From NCBI GenBank assembly GCA_036273515.1, contig DASUHM010000075.1, positions 1 through 64,000 of the forward strand: DNA of 64,000 bases, given 5' to 3'. Positions within the stretch are counted from its first letter, which is position 1; the number at the start of each line of letters is the position of its first letter. The position numbers and the translations under genes were made by a program. This document shows, piece after piece, positions 1-8,041 of the stretch. A model generated the notes under the pieces. The model made no database searches, was not told the origin of the DNA, and saw nothing but the letters and a program-made list of their open reading frames with translations. The stretch comes from Gaiellales bacterium (lineage in GTDB: Bacteria; Actinomycetota; Thermoleophilia; Gaiellales; JAICJC01).

Positions 1-833
1 CCGGCCGGCGTCGTCAGCACCACCCGGTCCGGCGCCGACGCCCGCAGCGCGGCGAGGGCGGGCCCGGCCGGCTCCTCCCCGACCATCACGATCACGGGCG
101 CGCCGGCGGCGACCGTGGGGAAGGTCCCCGCGTCGCGCAGCGACGCCGTGCCCGCGGCCGGCGGCCGTCCCTCGACGCCCGCGGCGAGCTGGATGCGCGC
201 GCGGCCCGTCTCGCCCGCGGTGACGACGCGTGGCTCCGGCGGGATCGGCGAGGAGTACGACTTGTACGAGGCGTCGCCCCAGTTGCGCTGGTCCTCGAGC
301 TCGAACGGCACGTCGAGCGACGAGAGGGTCGTCCAGGCCCCGTCCGCCTCGAGCCGCAGCGTCGCGAACGGGCCGACCGCCGGCCGGTGCTCCCCCGCGA
401 TCACCGGCTGCGGCATCACCAGGGCGTCGAGCCGGCCGGCGGCATCGGCCCCGGCCAGCCGGGTGCTCCAGTCGGCGCCGGCCCACCGGGCGGTCGGATG
501 GTGGACGCAGAGGCCGATGCGATTGCACCGGAACCCGTCGGTGGCGCGCCACTCGAGGTCGGCCTCCAGCGCGCCCGCGGCCATCGCGGCCGCGCGCAGG
601 CGCCAGACGGCCACCGGCCGCCCTGTGAGCACGCTCTCCCCCTCGATGTCAACGCTGAAGCTGCCACGGCCGGACTCCGCCGCCGTGCCGCGCACGACCG
701 TGACCGCCGTGCGCCACTCGTCGTCGCGCACGGTGACATAGACGCGCTGGACGACCTCGACCCCGTGAACGGCGATGCCGCGGATGTCGCCGCCGTCGAC
801 GTCGGCGGTCAGCGGGCCTGCGCGCAGCTGCAT
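1..833 (-). CDS. D-apionate lactonase-like protein (3' end outside window)
   Basis: The first 277 residues are visible; the gene runs off the left edge. Recognisable family blocks are an N-terminal RVYVTVRDDEW (about 30-40), CNRIGLCVHHP (103-113) and a DQRNWGDASYKSYSSP block (about 181-196). I associate these with the ApnL D-apionate lactonase family, in which a DQRNW-DASYK signature is typical. ApnL hydrolyses D-apionolactone in apiose catabolism. It is the last visible gene of a minus-strand operon and starts 7 bp after the stop of the PLP-protein gene. No other apiose gene is visible, so the substrate could be another sugar lactone. The family call is from memory of the motif, and the exact substrate is inference. 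Confidence 0.6.
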   Translation of the reverse strand, partial: MQLRAGPLTADVDGGDIRGIAVHGVEVVQRVYVTVRDDEWRTAVTVVRGTAAESGRGSFSVDIEGESVLTGRPVAVWRLRAAAMAAGALEADLEWRATDGFRCNRIGLCVHHPTARWAGADWSTRLAGADAAGRLDALVMPQPVIAGEHRPAVGPFATLRLEADGAWTTLSSLDVPFELEDQRNWGDASYKSYSSPIPPEPRVVTAGETGRARIQLAAGVEGRPPAAGTASLRDAGTFPTVAAGAPVIVMVGEEPAGPALAALRASAPDRVVLTTPA

Positions 834-840
834 GGGCGCG

Positions 841-1938
841 TCACCGATACCGGCCGCGTACCGCCCACCGATCCACCACGGCGCCCCCGCTGAGGACGTG
901 GTAGACGTCGTGCAGGTTGACGGCGGTCGGCGCGTATCCGACGACGATCGACACCTGCTCTCCCACCCGCAGGCGGCCCGGCCCGACGCGGTAGCCGGAG
1001 TGCTCCTCGTGGACGAACGCGGTCTCGCCCAGCCGGCCCGCCAGCCGCGGCAGCGCGAGGTCGCCGCCGAGCGCCTTCCGCCCCGCGTCGACGACGACCA
1101 GGTCGTCGTGCACGCTGATGACCGTCCCGCGCACGGTCAGCGCGACCTCGAAGCCGGGCGCCGTGACGTGGTGGTACGTGTCCATGAGGACGTAGGAGCC
1201 GGCCTGGATCTCGGTGACCAGCGCGAGGCCGCTGGTGATGTCGGCGGTCCCGGTGCCGCCTGCCGAGACGACCTCCGGCGGCAGGCCGCAGCTCTCGAGC
1301 GCGGCGACCGCCTCGCCCAGGCGCTCGATCGCCTCGACGGTGCGGCGGCGGCGGCTGGCCGGGTCGGGATCGTCGACACAGTGGCCCTCGTAGCCCATCA
1401 CCCCGCGCAGCCTGGCGCCCGGGAGGCTTTCGGCCAGCTGCGCCAGGCTCGCCGCGGCGGCCGGCCGGCGCACGCCGCAGCGGCCCATGCCGATGTCCAC
1501 CTCGACCAGAACCCCGAGGTCGGATCCGGCCGCGGCGGCTCGCCTGGCCAGGTCGCGCAGGTTCTCCTCGCCGTCGACGGCCACCGTGATGCGCACGTCG
1601 CGGGCGGTCCGCGCGAGCGCGTCGAGCTTCTCCGGCACGGCGACCTGGTTCGCGATCAGGATGTCGTCGATGCCCTCGGCGGCGAAGGCGATCGCCTCCT
1701 CGGCCGTCGCCGTCGTGATGCCCGCCGCCCCGGCGGCGACCTGGCGCCGGGCCAGCTCGGGCGACTTGTGCGCCTTCGCGTGCGGGCGCAGGTTGCAGCG
1801 GTTGGCGGCCGCCAGCTCGGCCATGCGGCGGATGTTCGCGTCGGCGACGTCGAGGTCGAGCACGAGCGCAGGGGTGGACGGGACGTCGACGCCCAGCGCC
1901 GGGTCGGGCCGGAGCTGCGAGCCGGCGGGCTGGCTCAT
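841..1938 (-). CDS. PLP fold-III amino-acid enzyme, D-threonine aldolase/D-serine dehydratase-like
   Basis: A 365-residue protein with an alanine-racemase-type N-terminal barrel. The PLP lysine is probably K55 in RPHAKAHK, and a C-terminal D-serine-dehydratase-like domain ends in AVNLHD. Family members are D-threonine aldolases, D-serine dehydratases or related racemases. They usually carry a metal-binding H-x-C or H-x-D just before the VNLHD motif. Here that site reads Y-A-P (335-337), so the usual metal ligands are missing and an ordinary dehydratase or aldolase activity is doubtful. The ATG overlaps the stop of the upstream SDR (ATGA), so translation is coupled. The operon also contains an APC permease, which suggests uptake and conversion of an amino acid or hydroxy-amino acid. 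Confidence 0.8.
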   Translation of the reverse strand: MSQPAGSQLRPDPALGVDVPSTPALVLDLDVADANIRRMAELAAANRCNLRPHAKAHKSPELARRQVAAGAAGITTATAEEAIAFAAEGIDDILIANQVAVPEKLDALARTARDVRITVAVDGEENLRDLARRAAAAGSDLGVLVEVDIGMGRCGVRRPAAAASLAQLAESLPGARLRGVMGYEGHCVDDPDPASRRRRTVEAIERLGEAVAALESCGLPPEVVSAGGTGTADITSGLALVTEIQAGSYVLMDTYHHVTAPGFEVALTVRGTVISVHDDLVVVDAGRKALGGDLALPRLAGRLGETAFVHEEHSGYRVGPGRLRVGEQVSIVVGYAPTAVNLHDVYHVLSGGAVVDRWAVRGRYR

Positions 1939-2672
1939 GCGATCTCGGGGCCGACGGCCCGCAGGACGATCTCGCCGACCGAGACGCCCGGAGGCTGCTC
2001 GAGCGCGAGGAGGACGAAGCGGGCGACGTCGGCCGCGGACAGGCTCGGGTACTCGCCCAGCTCGCGGCGGCCGTCCTCGGTCGAGCGCACGAGCGGGGTG
2101 TCGACCATCGTCGGCTCGACGACCGTGACGCGCACCTCGTGGGGCGCGCATTCCTCCCGCAGCGACCGCGCCAGGCCGACCATGCCCCACTTGCTGGCGA
2201 TGTAGATCGGCTCGCCGACCCACGACTCCCGGCCCGCGATCGACGCCATCAGGACGACGTCGCCCGACCGGCGCTGCTTCATCTCGGCCAGCACCGCCCG
2301 CACCGTGTACGCGGCGCCGAGCAGGTTCACCTCGAGCAGCCGCCGCCACGCCTCGGGGTCGCCGTCGGACATCAGGCTGTAGTTGCCGACGCCGGCGTTG
2401 GCCACGACGAAGTCGACCTGGCCGTAGCGGTCGCGGCAGGCGCCGGCCGCGGCCTCGACGTCGGCGAACCGGCTCACGTCGCCGGCCGCGGCGGACGCGG
2501 TGGCGCCGGCCGCGGCGACGCGTGCCACGGTCGCGTCGAGCGCCTCCGCGTCGAGATCCATCCCGACGACGCGCGCGCCGCGCCCCGCGACCGCCTCGAG
2601 GACGGCCGCGCCGATGCCCTTCCCGGCACCTGTGACGAGCCCGGCGCGCCCCTCCAGCGGGCGCGCGGTCAC
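1935..2672 (-). CDS. SDR-family oxidoreductase
   Basis: A 245-residue classical short-chain dehydrogenase. TGAGKGIG (14-21) binds the NAD(P) cofactor, NAGVG lies at 92-96, and the catalytic set is Ser144, Tyr157 and Lys161 (Y-I-A-S-K). The GTG start overlaps the permease stop as GTGA; a longer upstream reading would run into the permease gene. The 3' end overlaps the start of the PLP enzyme by ATGA, so permease, SDR and PLP enzyme form one coupled operon. It probably oxidises or reduces the hydroxyl or carbonyl of the imported substrate. The substrate cannot be read from the sequence. Confidence 0.88.
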   Translation of the reverse strand: MTARPLEGRAGLVTGAGKGIGAAVLEAVAGRGARVVGMDLDAEALDATVARVAAAGATASAAAGDVSRFADVEAAAGACRDRYGQVDFVVANAGVGNYSLMSDGDPEAWRRLLEVNLLGAAYTVRAVLAEMKQRRSGDVVLMASIAGRESWVGEPIYIASKWGMVGLARSLREECAPHEVRVTVVEPTMVDTPLVRSTEDGRRELGEYPSLSAADVARFVLLALEQPPGVSVGEIVLRAVGPEIA

Positions 2673-4138
2673 CCGCTGGTCACCGGCGTCGACTCGTCCA
2701 CCGCGCGGCCGGCCCGCTCCATGAACTCCTGGCCCTTCCCGCGAGAGTGGATGTAGACGAGGATGACGATGCCGATCACGAGCCAGATCCCGACCAGCGG
2801 CGCCGCCCAGCTGTTGGGATAGGGCGGCAGCGGCCAGATCGACTTGTAGCCGACCCATACGAGGCCGACCGTCGAGACGATCGGGACGACGACGTGCTTG
2901 AGCGGGGAGAACTCGTTGGGATGCTCACGCCGGTAGAGACGGTAGACCCCGAGGTTGGCCAGCACCCAGGCCGGGATCACCGCGAAGATGAAGAGGAAGC
3001 CGAGCACCGAGAAGACGTTCTCGACGCCCCACGCGACGGCCAGCAGCAGGCCGAGCACGACGCTCAGCGCCGTCTGCGTCCAGATCGCGTTCGCCGGCGT
3101 CTGCCAGCGCGGATGCACCTCGCCGAGATAGCTCGGCAGGGCGCCGACCCGCGCCATCCGGAACCACATCCGGGTCGAGGCGTTCATCGACGAGATCAGC
3201 ACGGCCACCGTCGAGTTGATCAGGGCGATCAGGACGATGATCCATCCGGAGCCCCACACGCGCTTCGCGATGATGAAGCCGGGGTTGTCGCTCGCGTTCA
3301 CGAACGAGGTCGTGTGATGGATGCCCCAGCCGACCGAGAGGCCCCACGCGCAGACGACGAGGAAGATGCCCATGATGATGATCGACAGGATGACGCCGCG
3401 GCCGACGGTCGCGCGCGGGTTGGCCGTCTCCTCGGCCATTGGCGCCGCCGCGTCCCACCCTGTGAGCGCGAAGATCGCGAACGTGATGCCGAGGTAGAAC
3501 GTGCTCAGGTGCGGGGTGTTGCCGGGGTTGAAGCCGCCGAACGAGAACCCGCCCGGGCCGGGGCTGAAGAGGCCGCTGATCGCGAGCGCGAGCACCACCG
3601 CGAACTCGAACATCGAGAGGATGAAGAGCGTCCGGATGCCGACCGTGACGCCCGGCAGGCAGGCGATCGTGGTGACGGCGAGGGCGATCAGGAGGAACGC
3701 CCACCAGGGGAAGTTCCAGCCGTACTCGGCCTTGAGGACGTCGTGCACCGTCGCGCCCATCGCGTCGCCGGCCTGTGCGCCGACCAGCGGGAACGCGAAG
3801 AAGTAGAGCCAGGTGGCCAGGAATCCCACGTAGGGGTGCAGGGTGCGGCTGAGGTACGTGAAGTAGGACCCTGCGGACGGCAGCTTGTGCGCGAGCTCGG
3901 CCAGCACGATGCCCGAGCAGAGGGTCACGAAGAACGCGAGCAGGTAGGCGAGCGGCGCCGTGACGCCGGCGTAGCCCACGATGCTCTGCACGGTGAACAG
4001 GGCGGCGATCGCCGGCGCGATGTTCGCGATGTTCTGCATGATCACGCCCACCACGTGAACCGCCCCCGCGCGAAGCTCGCCCTCGTTCCCCGCGGCGTCG
4101 GCGACGACCGTCGTCGTCTCCATCGGAACTCCGTCCAT
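2669..4138 (-). CDS. APC-superfamily amino acid/polyamine permease
   Basis: A 489-residue integral membrane protein with about twelve hydrophobic segments. The first helices carry the APC-type substrate region (IAPAIAALFTVQSIVGYAG), followed by LPSAGSYFTYLSRTLHPYVG, typical of amino-acid/polyamine permeases. The ATG at 4138 is chosen because GGAGG lies ten bases upstream; an ATG fifteen bases further in (4123) has a closer GGAG and is an alternative. It heads a minus-strand operon with the SDR, PLP enzyme and lactonase-like gene. It diverges from a glutamine-synthetase-like gene, which suggests import of an amine or amino acid that one of the enzymes then modifies. Confidence 0.88.
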   Translation of the reverse strand: MDGVPMETTTVVADAAGNEGELRAGAVHVVGVIMQNIANIAPAIAALFTVQSIVGYAGVTAPLAYLLAFFVTLCSGIVLAELAHKLPSAGSYFTYLSRTLHPYVGFLATWLYFFAFPLVGAQAGDAMGATVHDVLKAEYGWNFPWWAFLLIALAVTTIACLPGVTVGIRTLFILSMFEFAVVLALAISGLFSPGPGGFSFGGFNPGNTPHLSTFYLGITFAIFALTGWDAAAPMAEETANPRATVGRGVILSIIIMGIFLVVCAWGLSVGWGIHHTTSFVNASDNPGFIIAKRVWGSGWIIVLIALINSTVAVLISSMNASTRMWFRMARVGALPSYLGEVHPRWQTPANAIWTQTALSVVLGLLLAVAWGVENVFSVLGFLFIFAVIPAWVLANLGVYRLYRREHPNEFSPLKHVVVPIVSTVGLVWVGYKSIWPLPPYPNSWAAPLVGIWLVIGIVILVYIHSRGKGQEFMERAGRAVDESTPVTSG

Positions 4139-4241
4139 GTCTGCAGAACCTCCGGTCATATGGTGGTCTGATCACCTGCGGATTGCGCTACTGTATCGGG
4201 CGAGCTCCCGGCGGGTCAACCCCCAGGAGATAATCCTCGCC
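4139..4241. promoter_or_regulatory. Divergent promoter region, permease operon / glutamine-synthetase-like gene
   Basis: These 103 bp separate two divergent transcripts and are less GC-rich than the flanking genes. Both genes have Shine-Dalgarno sequences here: GGAGG for the permease and AGGAGA for the synthetase. The stretch TGGTCTGATCACC near 4163 is an imperfect dyad (GGT-n6-ACC around TGATCA) that could bind a GntR-type repressor. No regulator gene is adjacent, and I cannot assign promoter boxes with confidence. Confidence 0.4.
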
Positions 4242-5582
4242 ATGACACTGCCGATCAGCGATCCCGACACGACCGCCGAGGCCCTGGAGCTCCTGGAGCG
4301 GGGCGGGATCGAGACCGTCGAGTGCTGCTTCCCCGATCTGTGGGGCAGGCTGTGCGGCAAGCGCATCCCGGCCGGGCGCTTCGCGGATGTCGCGGCGGAC
4401 GGGTACACGGTCGCGGAGGCGCCGCTCGCCTGGATGATCGACGGGTCGATCGTGCCCGTCGGCTTCACGAACGCCGACACCGGCTTCCCGAACATGGTGG
4501 CGATGCCCGACCCGGCGACGCTGCGCATATTGCCCTGGGATCCCTCGACGGCCTTCTGCTTCGCCGACACGCGCTCCCCGGCCGGCGAGCCGATGGCGCT
4601 CGACACGCGCGTCCAGGTGCGCCGGGCGGCGGGCCGGCTGGAGGCGCTCGGCATGTGCCCCTGGGTCGCGGTCGAGCTCGAGTTCCACCTCTGCACCGCA
4701 GACTGGCAGCCGTTCCTGCGTGGGACGCATTCCTACTCGATCTCGCGCAGCGAGCCGGCCGAGCCCGTCCTGCGCGACATCCGCAGGTGGCTGGAGGGAC
4801 TCGGAGTGGCCGTCGAGTCGAGCCAGGCCGAGTACGGCGAGGGCCAGTTCGAGGTGAACCTCTTGCCCACGGACGCGGCGGAGGCCGCCGACCATGGCCT
4901 GCTGCTGCGGCGGGTGGTGCGCGAGGCGGCCCGCCGCCACGGCCTGCGGGCGACGTTCATGCCGAGCCCCTTCGGCACGGTGTGCAGCGGCCTGCACGTC
5001 CACCAGAGTCTGCGCCCGCCGGCCGGCACGGAGAACCTGTTCGCGGCGGGGCCCGCCGGCGGCCCGCCGCCCGAGCCGATGGCGCGCTACATGGGCGGGG
5101 TGCTGGAGCATCTCGCCGAGGTCACGGCCCTCGTCAGCCCGACCGTCAACGCCTACAAGCGCGCGGCGGACTACACCTTCGCCGGGAACCGCGTGTCATG
5201 GTCGTACGACAACCGCACGGCCGCGGTGCGCGCGCTCGGGCTCGGCACGCCGGCGGCGCGGGTCGAGGTGCGAACCCCGTCGTCCGACGTGAATCCCTGC
5301 CTGGCCGTGGCGGCCTGTCTGCACGCGGGCGCGGACGGCCTCGAGCGGGCGGCGGGGCTTCCCGATCCGGTGGCCGGCAACGCGTACGCCGACGACGCGC
5401 TGCCGCCGCTGCCTTCATCGCTCGACCGCGCCATCGACGGGTTCGCGGCGTCGGCGTTCTGCCGCGCGGCGTTCGGCGATCTCCTCGTCGACACCGTCAC
5501 CGAGCTCGGCCGCCAGGAGGTCGCGCGCTTCGCCGCGCACGTGACCGACTGGGAGCTCGAGCGGTACCGCGACCTCGACTGA
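4242..5582 (+). CDS. Glutamine synthetase family protein (gamma-glutamyl-amine ligase type)
   Basis: A 446-residue member of the glutamine synthetase superfamily. It has the C-terminal catalytic domain: VELEFHL (144-150) and EYGEGQFEVNL (about 197-207) provide metal-binding glutamates, GLHVHQSL (250-257) the glutamate-site His, and later SPTVNAYKR, NRTAAVR and RVEVRTPSSDVNP. The sequence resembles GlnA3/GlnA4/PuuA-type enzymes, which glutamylate amines, rather than housekeeping GlnA. The start at ATG 4242 has AGGAGA eleven bases upstream. An in-frame ATG at 4137 would need a 35-residue extension lying inside the permease leader. Divergence from an APC permease supports amine or polyamine use as carbon and nitrogen source. 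Confidence 0.85.
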   Translation: MTLPISDPDTTAEALELLERGGIETVECCFPDLWGRLCGKRIPAGRFADVAADGYTVAEAPLAWMIDGSIVPVGFTNADTGFPNMVAMPDPATLRILPWDPSTAFCFADTRSPAGEPMALDTRVQVRRAAGRLEALGMCPWVAVELEFHLCTADWQPFLRGTHSYSISRSEPAEPVLRDIRRWLEGLGVAVESSQAEYGEGQFEVNLLPTDAAEAADHGLLLRRVVREAARRHGLRATFMPSPFGTVCSGLHVHQSLRPPAGTENLFAAGPAGGPPPEPMARYMGGVLEHLAEVTALVSPTVNAYKRAADYTFAGNRVSWSYDNRTAAVRALGLGTPAARVEVRTPSSDVNPCLAVAACLHAGADGLERAAGLPDPVAGNAYADDALPPLPSSLDRAIDGFAASAFCRAAFGDLLVDTVTELGRQEVARFAAHVTDWELERYRDLD

Positions 5583-5672
5583 CCAGGCCGGTCCTCGCCA
5601 GGTCGTCGGAGACCCCTTCGCCGGTCGCCGCGCAGGTTTGGCGGCCGGCACCGCGGGAAGGCTCATCACCAC

Positions 5673-6347
5673 ATGGCGTCGTTCGACACCAGCCGCCGCC
5701 TCGCCGACGCGCTCGACGCGGCGCGGACGTTTCGCCGCCAGTCGGCCGGGCTCCTGGCGATGGTGCTCGCGTGCGCGGCGTGGATCCTGTCCCTCGCCCA
5801 CACGCCGGAGCCGTTCGCCGGGCTGCTGCTCGGAGTCGCGGCCTGTGCGCTTCTGATCGAGCTCGCGCTCACCCTGGCCGCGCGCCGGCGGGCGGCGGCC
5901 TGCGCCGACGAGCTCATCCTGTCGGGGTTCGCGTGCGAGTCCACGCGGACGCCGGTCGAGCGCGCCATCGCCCGCCGCGCCGCCTGGCTCGAGCGGCCCC
6001 GCACGCGGCACCGCCTGGCGGAGCACCTGCGCTGGCGGCTGAGGCTGGCGGAGGGATCGCTCGGGCTCTCGCCCGGCTACATGCGCGCGAGCGTCCACCC
6101 GCCGCTCGCGAGGTACGAGCGCAACGCGCTGCTCGCCGACTACACGCTCATCCGTGAGATGGCCGACCGGCTCGATCGGGGGCCGGCCGATCCCCGCGCG
6201 CTCGTGCTCCTCTGGAGCGTCGTGTCGGCGCCGCCATCGCTCGACCGAGGCGCCGGCCGGGCTGCGGGGGAGGAGCTCTCGTCCCGGATCCGGCTTGCCC
6301 AGAGGATCGTCGGCCGCGACCGCGAGACGCCGGGCTCCCTCGACTAG
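5673..6347 (+). CDS. Hypothetical protein with two N-terminal membrane helices
   Basis: A 224-residue protein I do not recognise. A short polar N-terminus is followed by two hydrophobic stretches (about 27-42 and 49-68), then a long, Arg- and Ala-rich, predominantly helical cytoplasmic region with repeated RRLA/RHRLAEHL patterns. The layout resembles the unlinked protein at 22430-23059 (two helices, then an RTRLAGW-type segment), so the two may belong to one uncharacterised actinobacterial family. It lies 90 bp downstream of the synthetase gene on the same strand, with no strong ribosome-binding site. Confidence 0.6.
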   Translation: MASFDTSRRLADALDAARTFRRQSAGLLAMVLACAAWILSLAHTPEPFAGLLLGVAACALLIELALTLAARRRAAACADELILSGFACESTRTPVERAIARRAAWLERPRTRHRLAEHLRWRLRLAEGSLGLSPGYMRASVHPPLARYERNALLADYTLIREMADRLDRGPADPRALVLLWSVVSAPPSLDRGAGRAAGEELSSRIRLAQRIVGRDRETPGSLD

Positions 6348-6349
6348 GG

Positions 6350-6899
6350 CTCGGCAGGGCACGGGCCGCCACACGGCCACGTCCTGGCGCCTGGCGACGT
6401 GCAGGAGCGGCGGGCCCGCGAGCGGCTCGAGCGCCTGAGGCACGAGGCCGCTGCGGCGGAGCTCGCCCGACTCGCGCACGGCGAACAGGCAGTAGCGCTC
6501 GACGAGGAAGTGCCCAGCGACCCCGGGGTCGTCTCGGACGCTGATCCGGGGGCCGCGTAGTCCGCCTCGAGCTGCGCCTCGCCGTAGCGAGGGTCTGTGC
6601 GGCGGAGCCGGTAGCTCGTCTCCAGGAAGGGGTTGACCAGCGGGACCGGTGGCACGAATCGCGCGCGCAGGCCGCGCAGCCGAAACGGCGTGACGGCGAG
6701 CCAGGCGCGGCCGCCGAAGAGGTCGGGCTCGAGGCCCGGGGCAGGGCGCGCGCCATCGCCGCCGGGTCGACGCTCCAGTGGCGAGGAGGTGCTCCCAGAG
6801 CTCCTCGGGCTCGAGCTCCCACGAGCGGTCGGGGAGCGGCCACGGCCACCCGTTCGGCAGCGGCGGAGCATGGCGTCCCGGGATGTACCTCCACGGCAT
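6350..6899 (-). pseudogene. Decayed DUF2071 (YqjF-like) gene
   Basis: Pieces of a DUF2071/YqjF protein can be followed through three reading frames. An N-terminal block (WPWPLPDRSWELEPEELWEHLLA) ends near 6785. PDLFGGRAWLAVTPFRLRGL continues in another frame, then YRLRRTDPRYGEAQLEADY. The C-terminal block (HFLVERYCLFAV, then PPLLHVARRQDVAVW) is back in the first frame, and no proper stop follows. The central part expected in the family (the GVWFFSLDA region) is missing. At least two frameshifts plus an internal deletion make a functional product unlikely. The family is known only as a domain of unknown function. Confidence 0.7.
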
Positions 6900-6956
6900 C
6901 GTGGGTCGCGCCGTACCCGCTCCATGAGGCCGCCAGACGGACGGGGAGCGCAGCGG

Positions 6957-6982
6957 GTTTCACCCCGCGAGGCGACGGGTAG
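6957..6982 (+). promoter_or_regulatory. Sigma-B-like promoter upstream of the stress operon
   Basis: GTTTCA (6957-6962) and GGGTAG (6977-6982) are separated by exactly 14 bp. This matches the general-stress sigma-B consensus (GTTT, 12-14 bp, GGGTAT) known from Gram-positive bacteria. It lies about 140 bp upstream of a three-gene operon of stress-type envelope proteins. Assignment is by motif only. Confidence 0.45.
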
Positions 6983-7127
6983 AACGGTGCGCACTGACCG
7001 GCACGAACGGCGGGGATCGCCAGACGCCGGTCACGGTCTTTGGAGGTGCGCACGCTCGTCGAAGAGCGGCTGGGTGCGCGCAGGCACCTCCCCGTCAGCG
7101 TGGTCCGAGCGGAAAGGAAGGGATCGA

Positions 7128-7628
7128 ATGAACACGAACGCCGAGCAGGCACGAGAGCAGGCCGGCCAGACGGCCGGCAATGTCAAGCAGGCAGCGCAGG
7201 AGCAGGTCGGCGAGGCGGCCGAGAAGGGCCGCGGCGCCCTCCGGCGGCAGGTCGACGAGCGCTCCACGATGGCCGGGCAGCAGGCGTCCTCGGCTGCCGA
7301 GACGCTGCGGCAGACCGCGGTGCAGATGCGCCAGGAAGGCGACCCGCAGAAGGCGCGCATGGCGTCGTACGCCGACCAGGGCGCCGACCGGCTCGATCGG
7401 GTGGGCAGCTACCTGACGGACGCCGACGCGGACGAGCTGCTCGGGCGCGTCGAGCACGTGGCGAGGCAGCAGCCGTGGCTGATCGCGGGCGCCGGCCTCC
7501 TGGTCGGCATCGCGGCCGCCCGAGTGCTCAAGGCGTCGAGCACCGACCGCTACTACCGCACACGGCCCTCCTGGGAGGAGCACGATCCCGAGGCCGGGCG
7601 GCCGCAGCTCACGCCGGTGGCGCCATGA
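7128..7628 (+). CDS. Hydrophilic helical protein with one membrane segment (stress-operon protein)
   Basis: A 166-residue protein. The N-terminal two thirds are Gln/Ala/Glu-rich amphipathic helix with LEA/apolipoprotein-like repeats (QAAQEQVGEAAEKG, QQASSAAETLRQTA). One hydrophobic helix follows (about 123-139, WLIAGAGLLVGIAAARVL), then a charged tail. I recognise the architecture as common next to DUF3618 and actinobacterial holin-X genes, with no defined biochemistry. The ATG has a purine-rich GGAAAGGAAGGG upstream. It is the first gene of an operon whose next start overlaps its stop (ATGA), and it lies downstream of a sigma-B-like promoter, so an envelope stress role is inferred. Confidence 0.75.
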   Translation: MNTNAEQAREQAGQTAGNVKQAAQEQVGEAAEKGRGALRRQVDERSTMAGQQASSAAETLRQTAVQMRQEGDPQKARMASYADQGADRLDRVGSYLTDADADELLGRVEHVARQQPWLIAGAGLLVGIAAARVLKASSTDRYYRTRPSWEEHDPEAGRPQLTPVAP

Positions 7629-8041
7629 GCAGGGTCGAGGCCGACAAGCGCTCGGAGTCGACCGCCGAGCTCGTGAAGGACCTCTCCCGCGAGGTCAGCG
7701 AGCTGGTGCGGCAGGAGCTCGCGCTCGCGCGCGCCGAGATGATGCAGAAGGGTCGCAAGGCGGGCCGCGGCGCGGGGATGCTCTCCGGTGCTGCGGTGCT
7801 CGGGCTGGCCGCCGTGGGTGGCTCCATGGCGACGCTGATCCTGGTGCTCGACCTGGTCATGCCGGCGTGGCTGGCGGCGCTGATCGTCACCGCGGCCTAC
7901 GCCGCCGTGGCGGCCGTGCTCGGCCTGCGCGGCAAGGAGGAGATCTCGGAGGCCGGGCCGCCGGCACCCGAGCAGACTGTCGAATCGGTGAAGGAGGACG
8001 TGCAATGGGCGAAGACCCGCGCCACATCCAGCAACAGATAG
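7625..8041 (+). CDS. Phage-holin-superfamily / actinobacterial holin-X protein
   Basis: A 138-residue membrane protein. An N-terminal amphipathic helix (ELVKDLSREVSELVRQELALARAEM) leads into two hydrophobic helices (about 51-77 and 81-101). This is the Holin-X/DUF1469 architecture, found as a chromosomal stress-operon protein in actinobacteria. The name comes from fold similarity to holins and does not imply a prophage. Its ATG overlaps the upstream stop and its 3' end overlaps the next gene by 37 bp, so the three genes are translated as one unit. Membrane integrity or curvature functions are inferred from the family only. Confidence 0.82.
   Translation: MSRVEADKRSESTAELVKDLSREVSELVRQELALARAEMMQKGRKAGRGAGMLSGAAVLGLAAVGGSMATLILVLDLVMPAWLAALIVTAAYAAVAAVLGLRGKEEISEAGPPAPEQTVESVKEDVQWAKTRATSSNR

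Noticed and set aside
2747-4171. Antisense open frame of 474 codons opposite the APC permease
   Set aside because: The product is a highly charged, repetitive Arg/Glu/Asp sequence with no motif, as expected for a frame opposite a membrane protein in GC-rich DNA.
4163-4176. Dyad around TGATCA in the divergent promoter as a definite GntR operator
   Set aside because: Only the outer three base pairs are symmetric and no GntR gene is adjacent, so I list it only as a possibility in the promoter entry.
7625-8041. Holin-type genes (also 46457-46825) as a sign of a prophage
   Set aside because: No integrase, lysin, capsid or tail gene is nearby. Both belong to chromosomal holin-like families common in actinobacterial stress operons.
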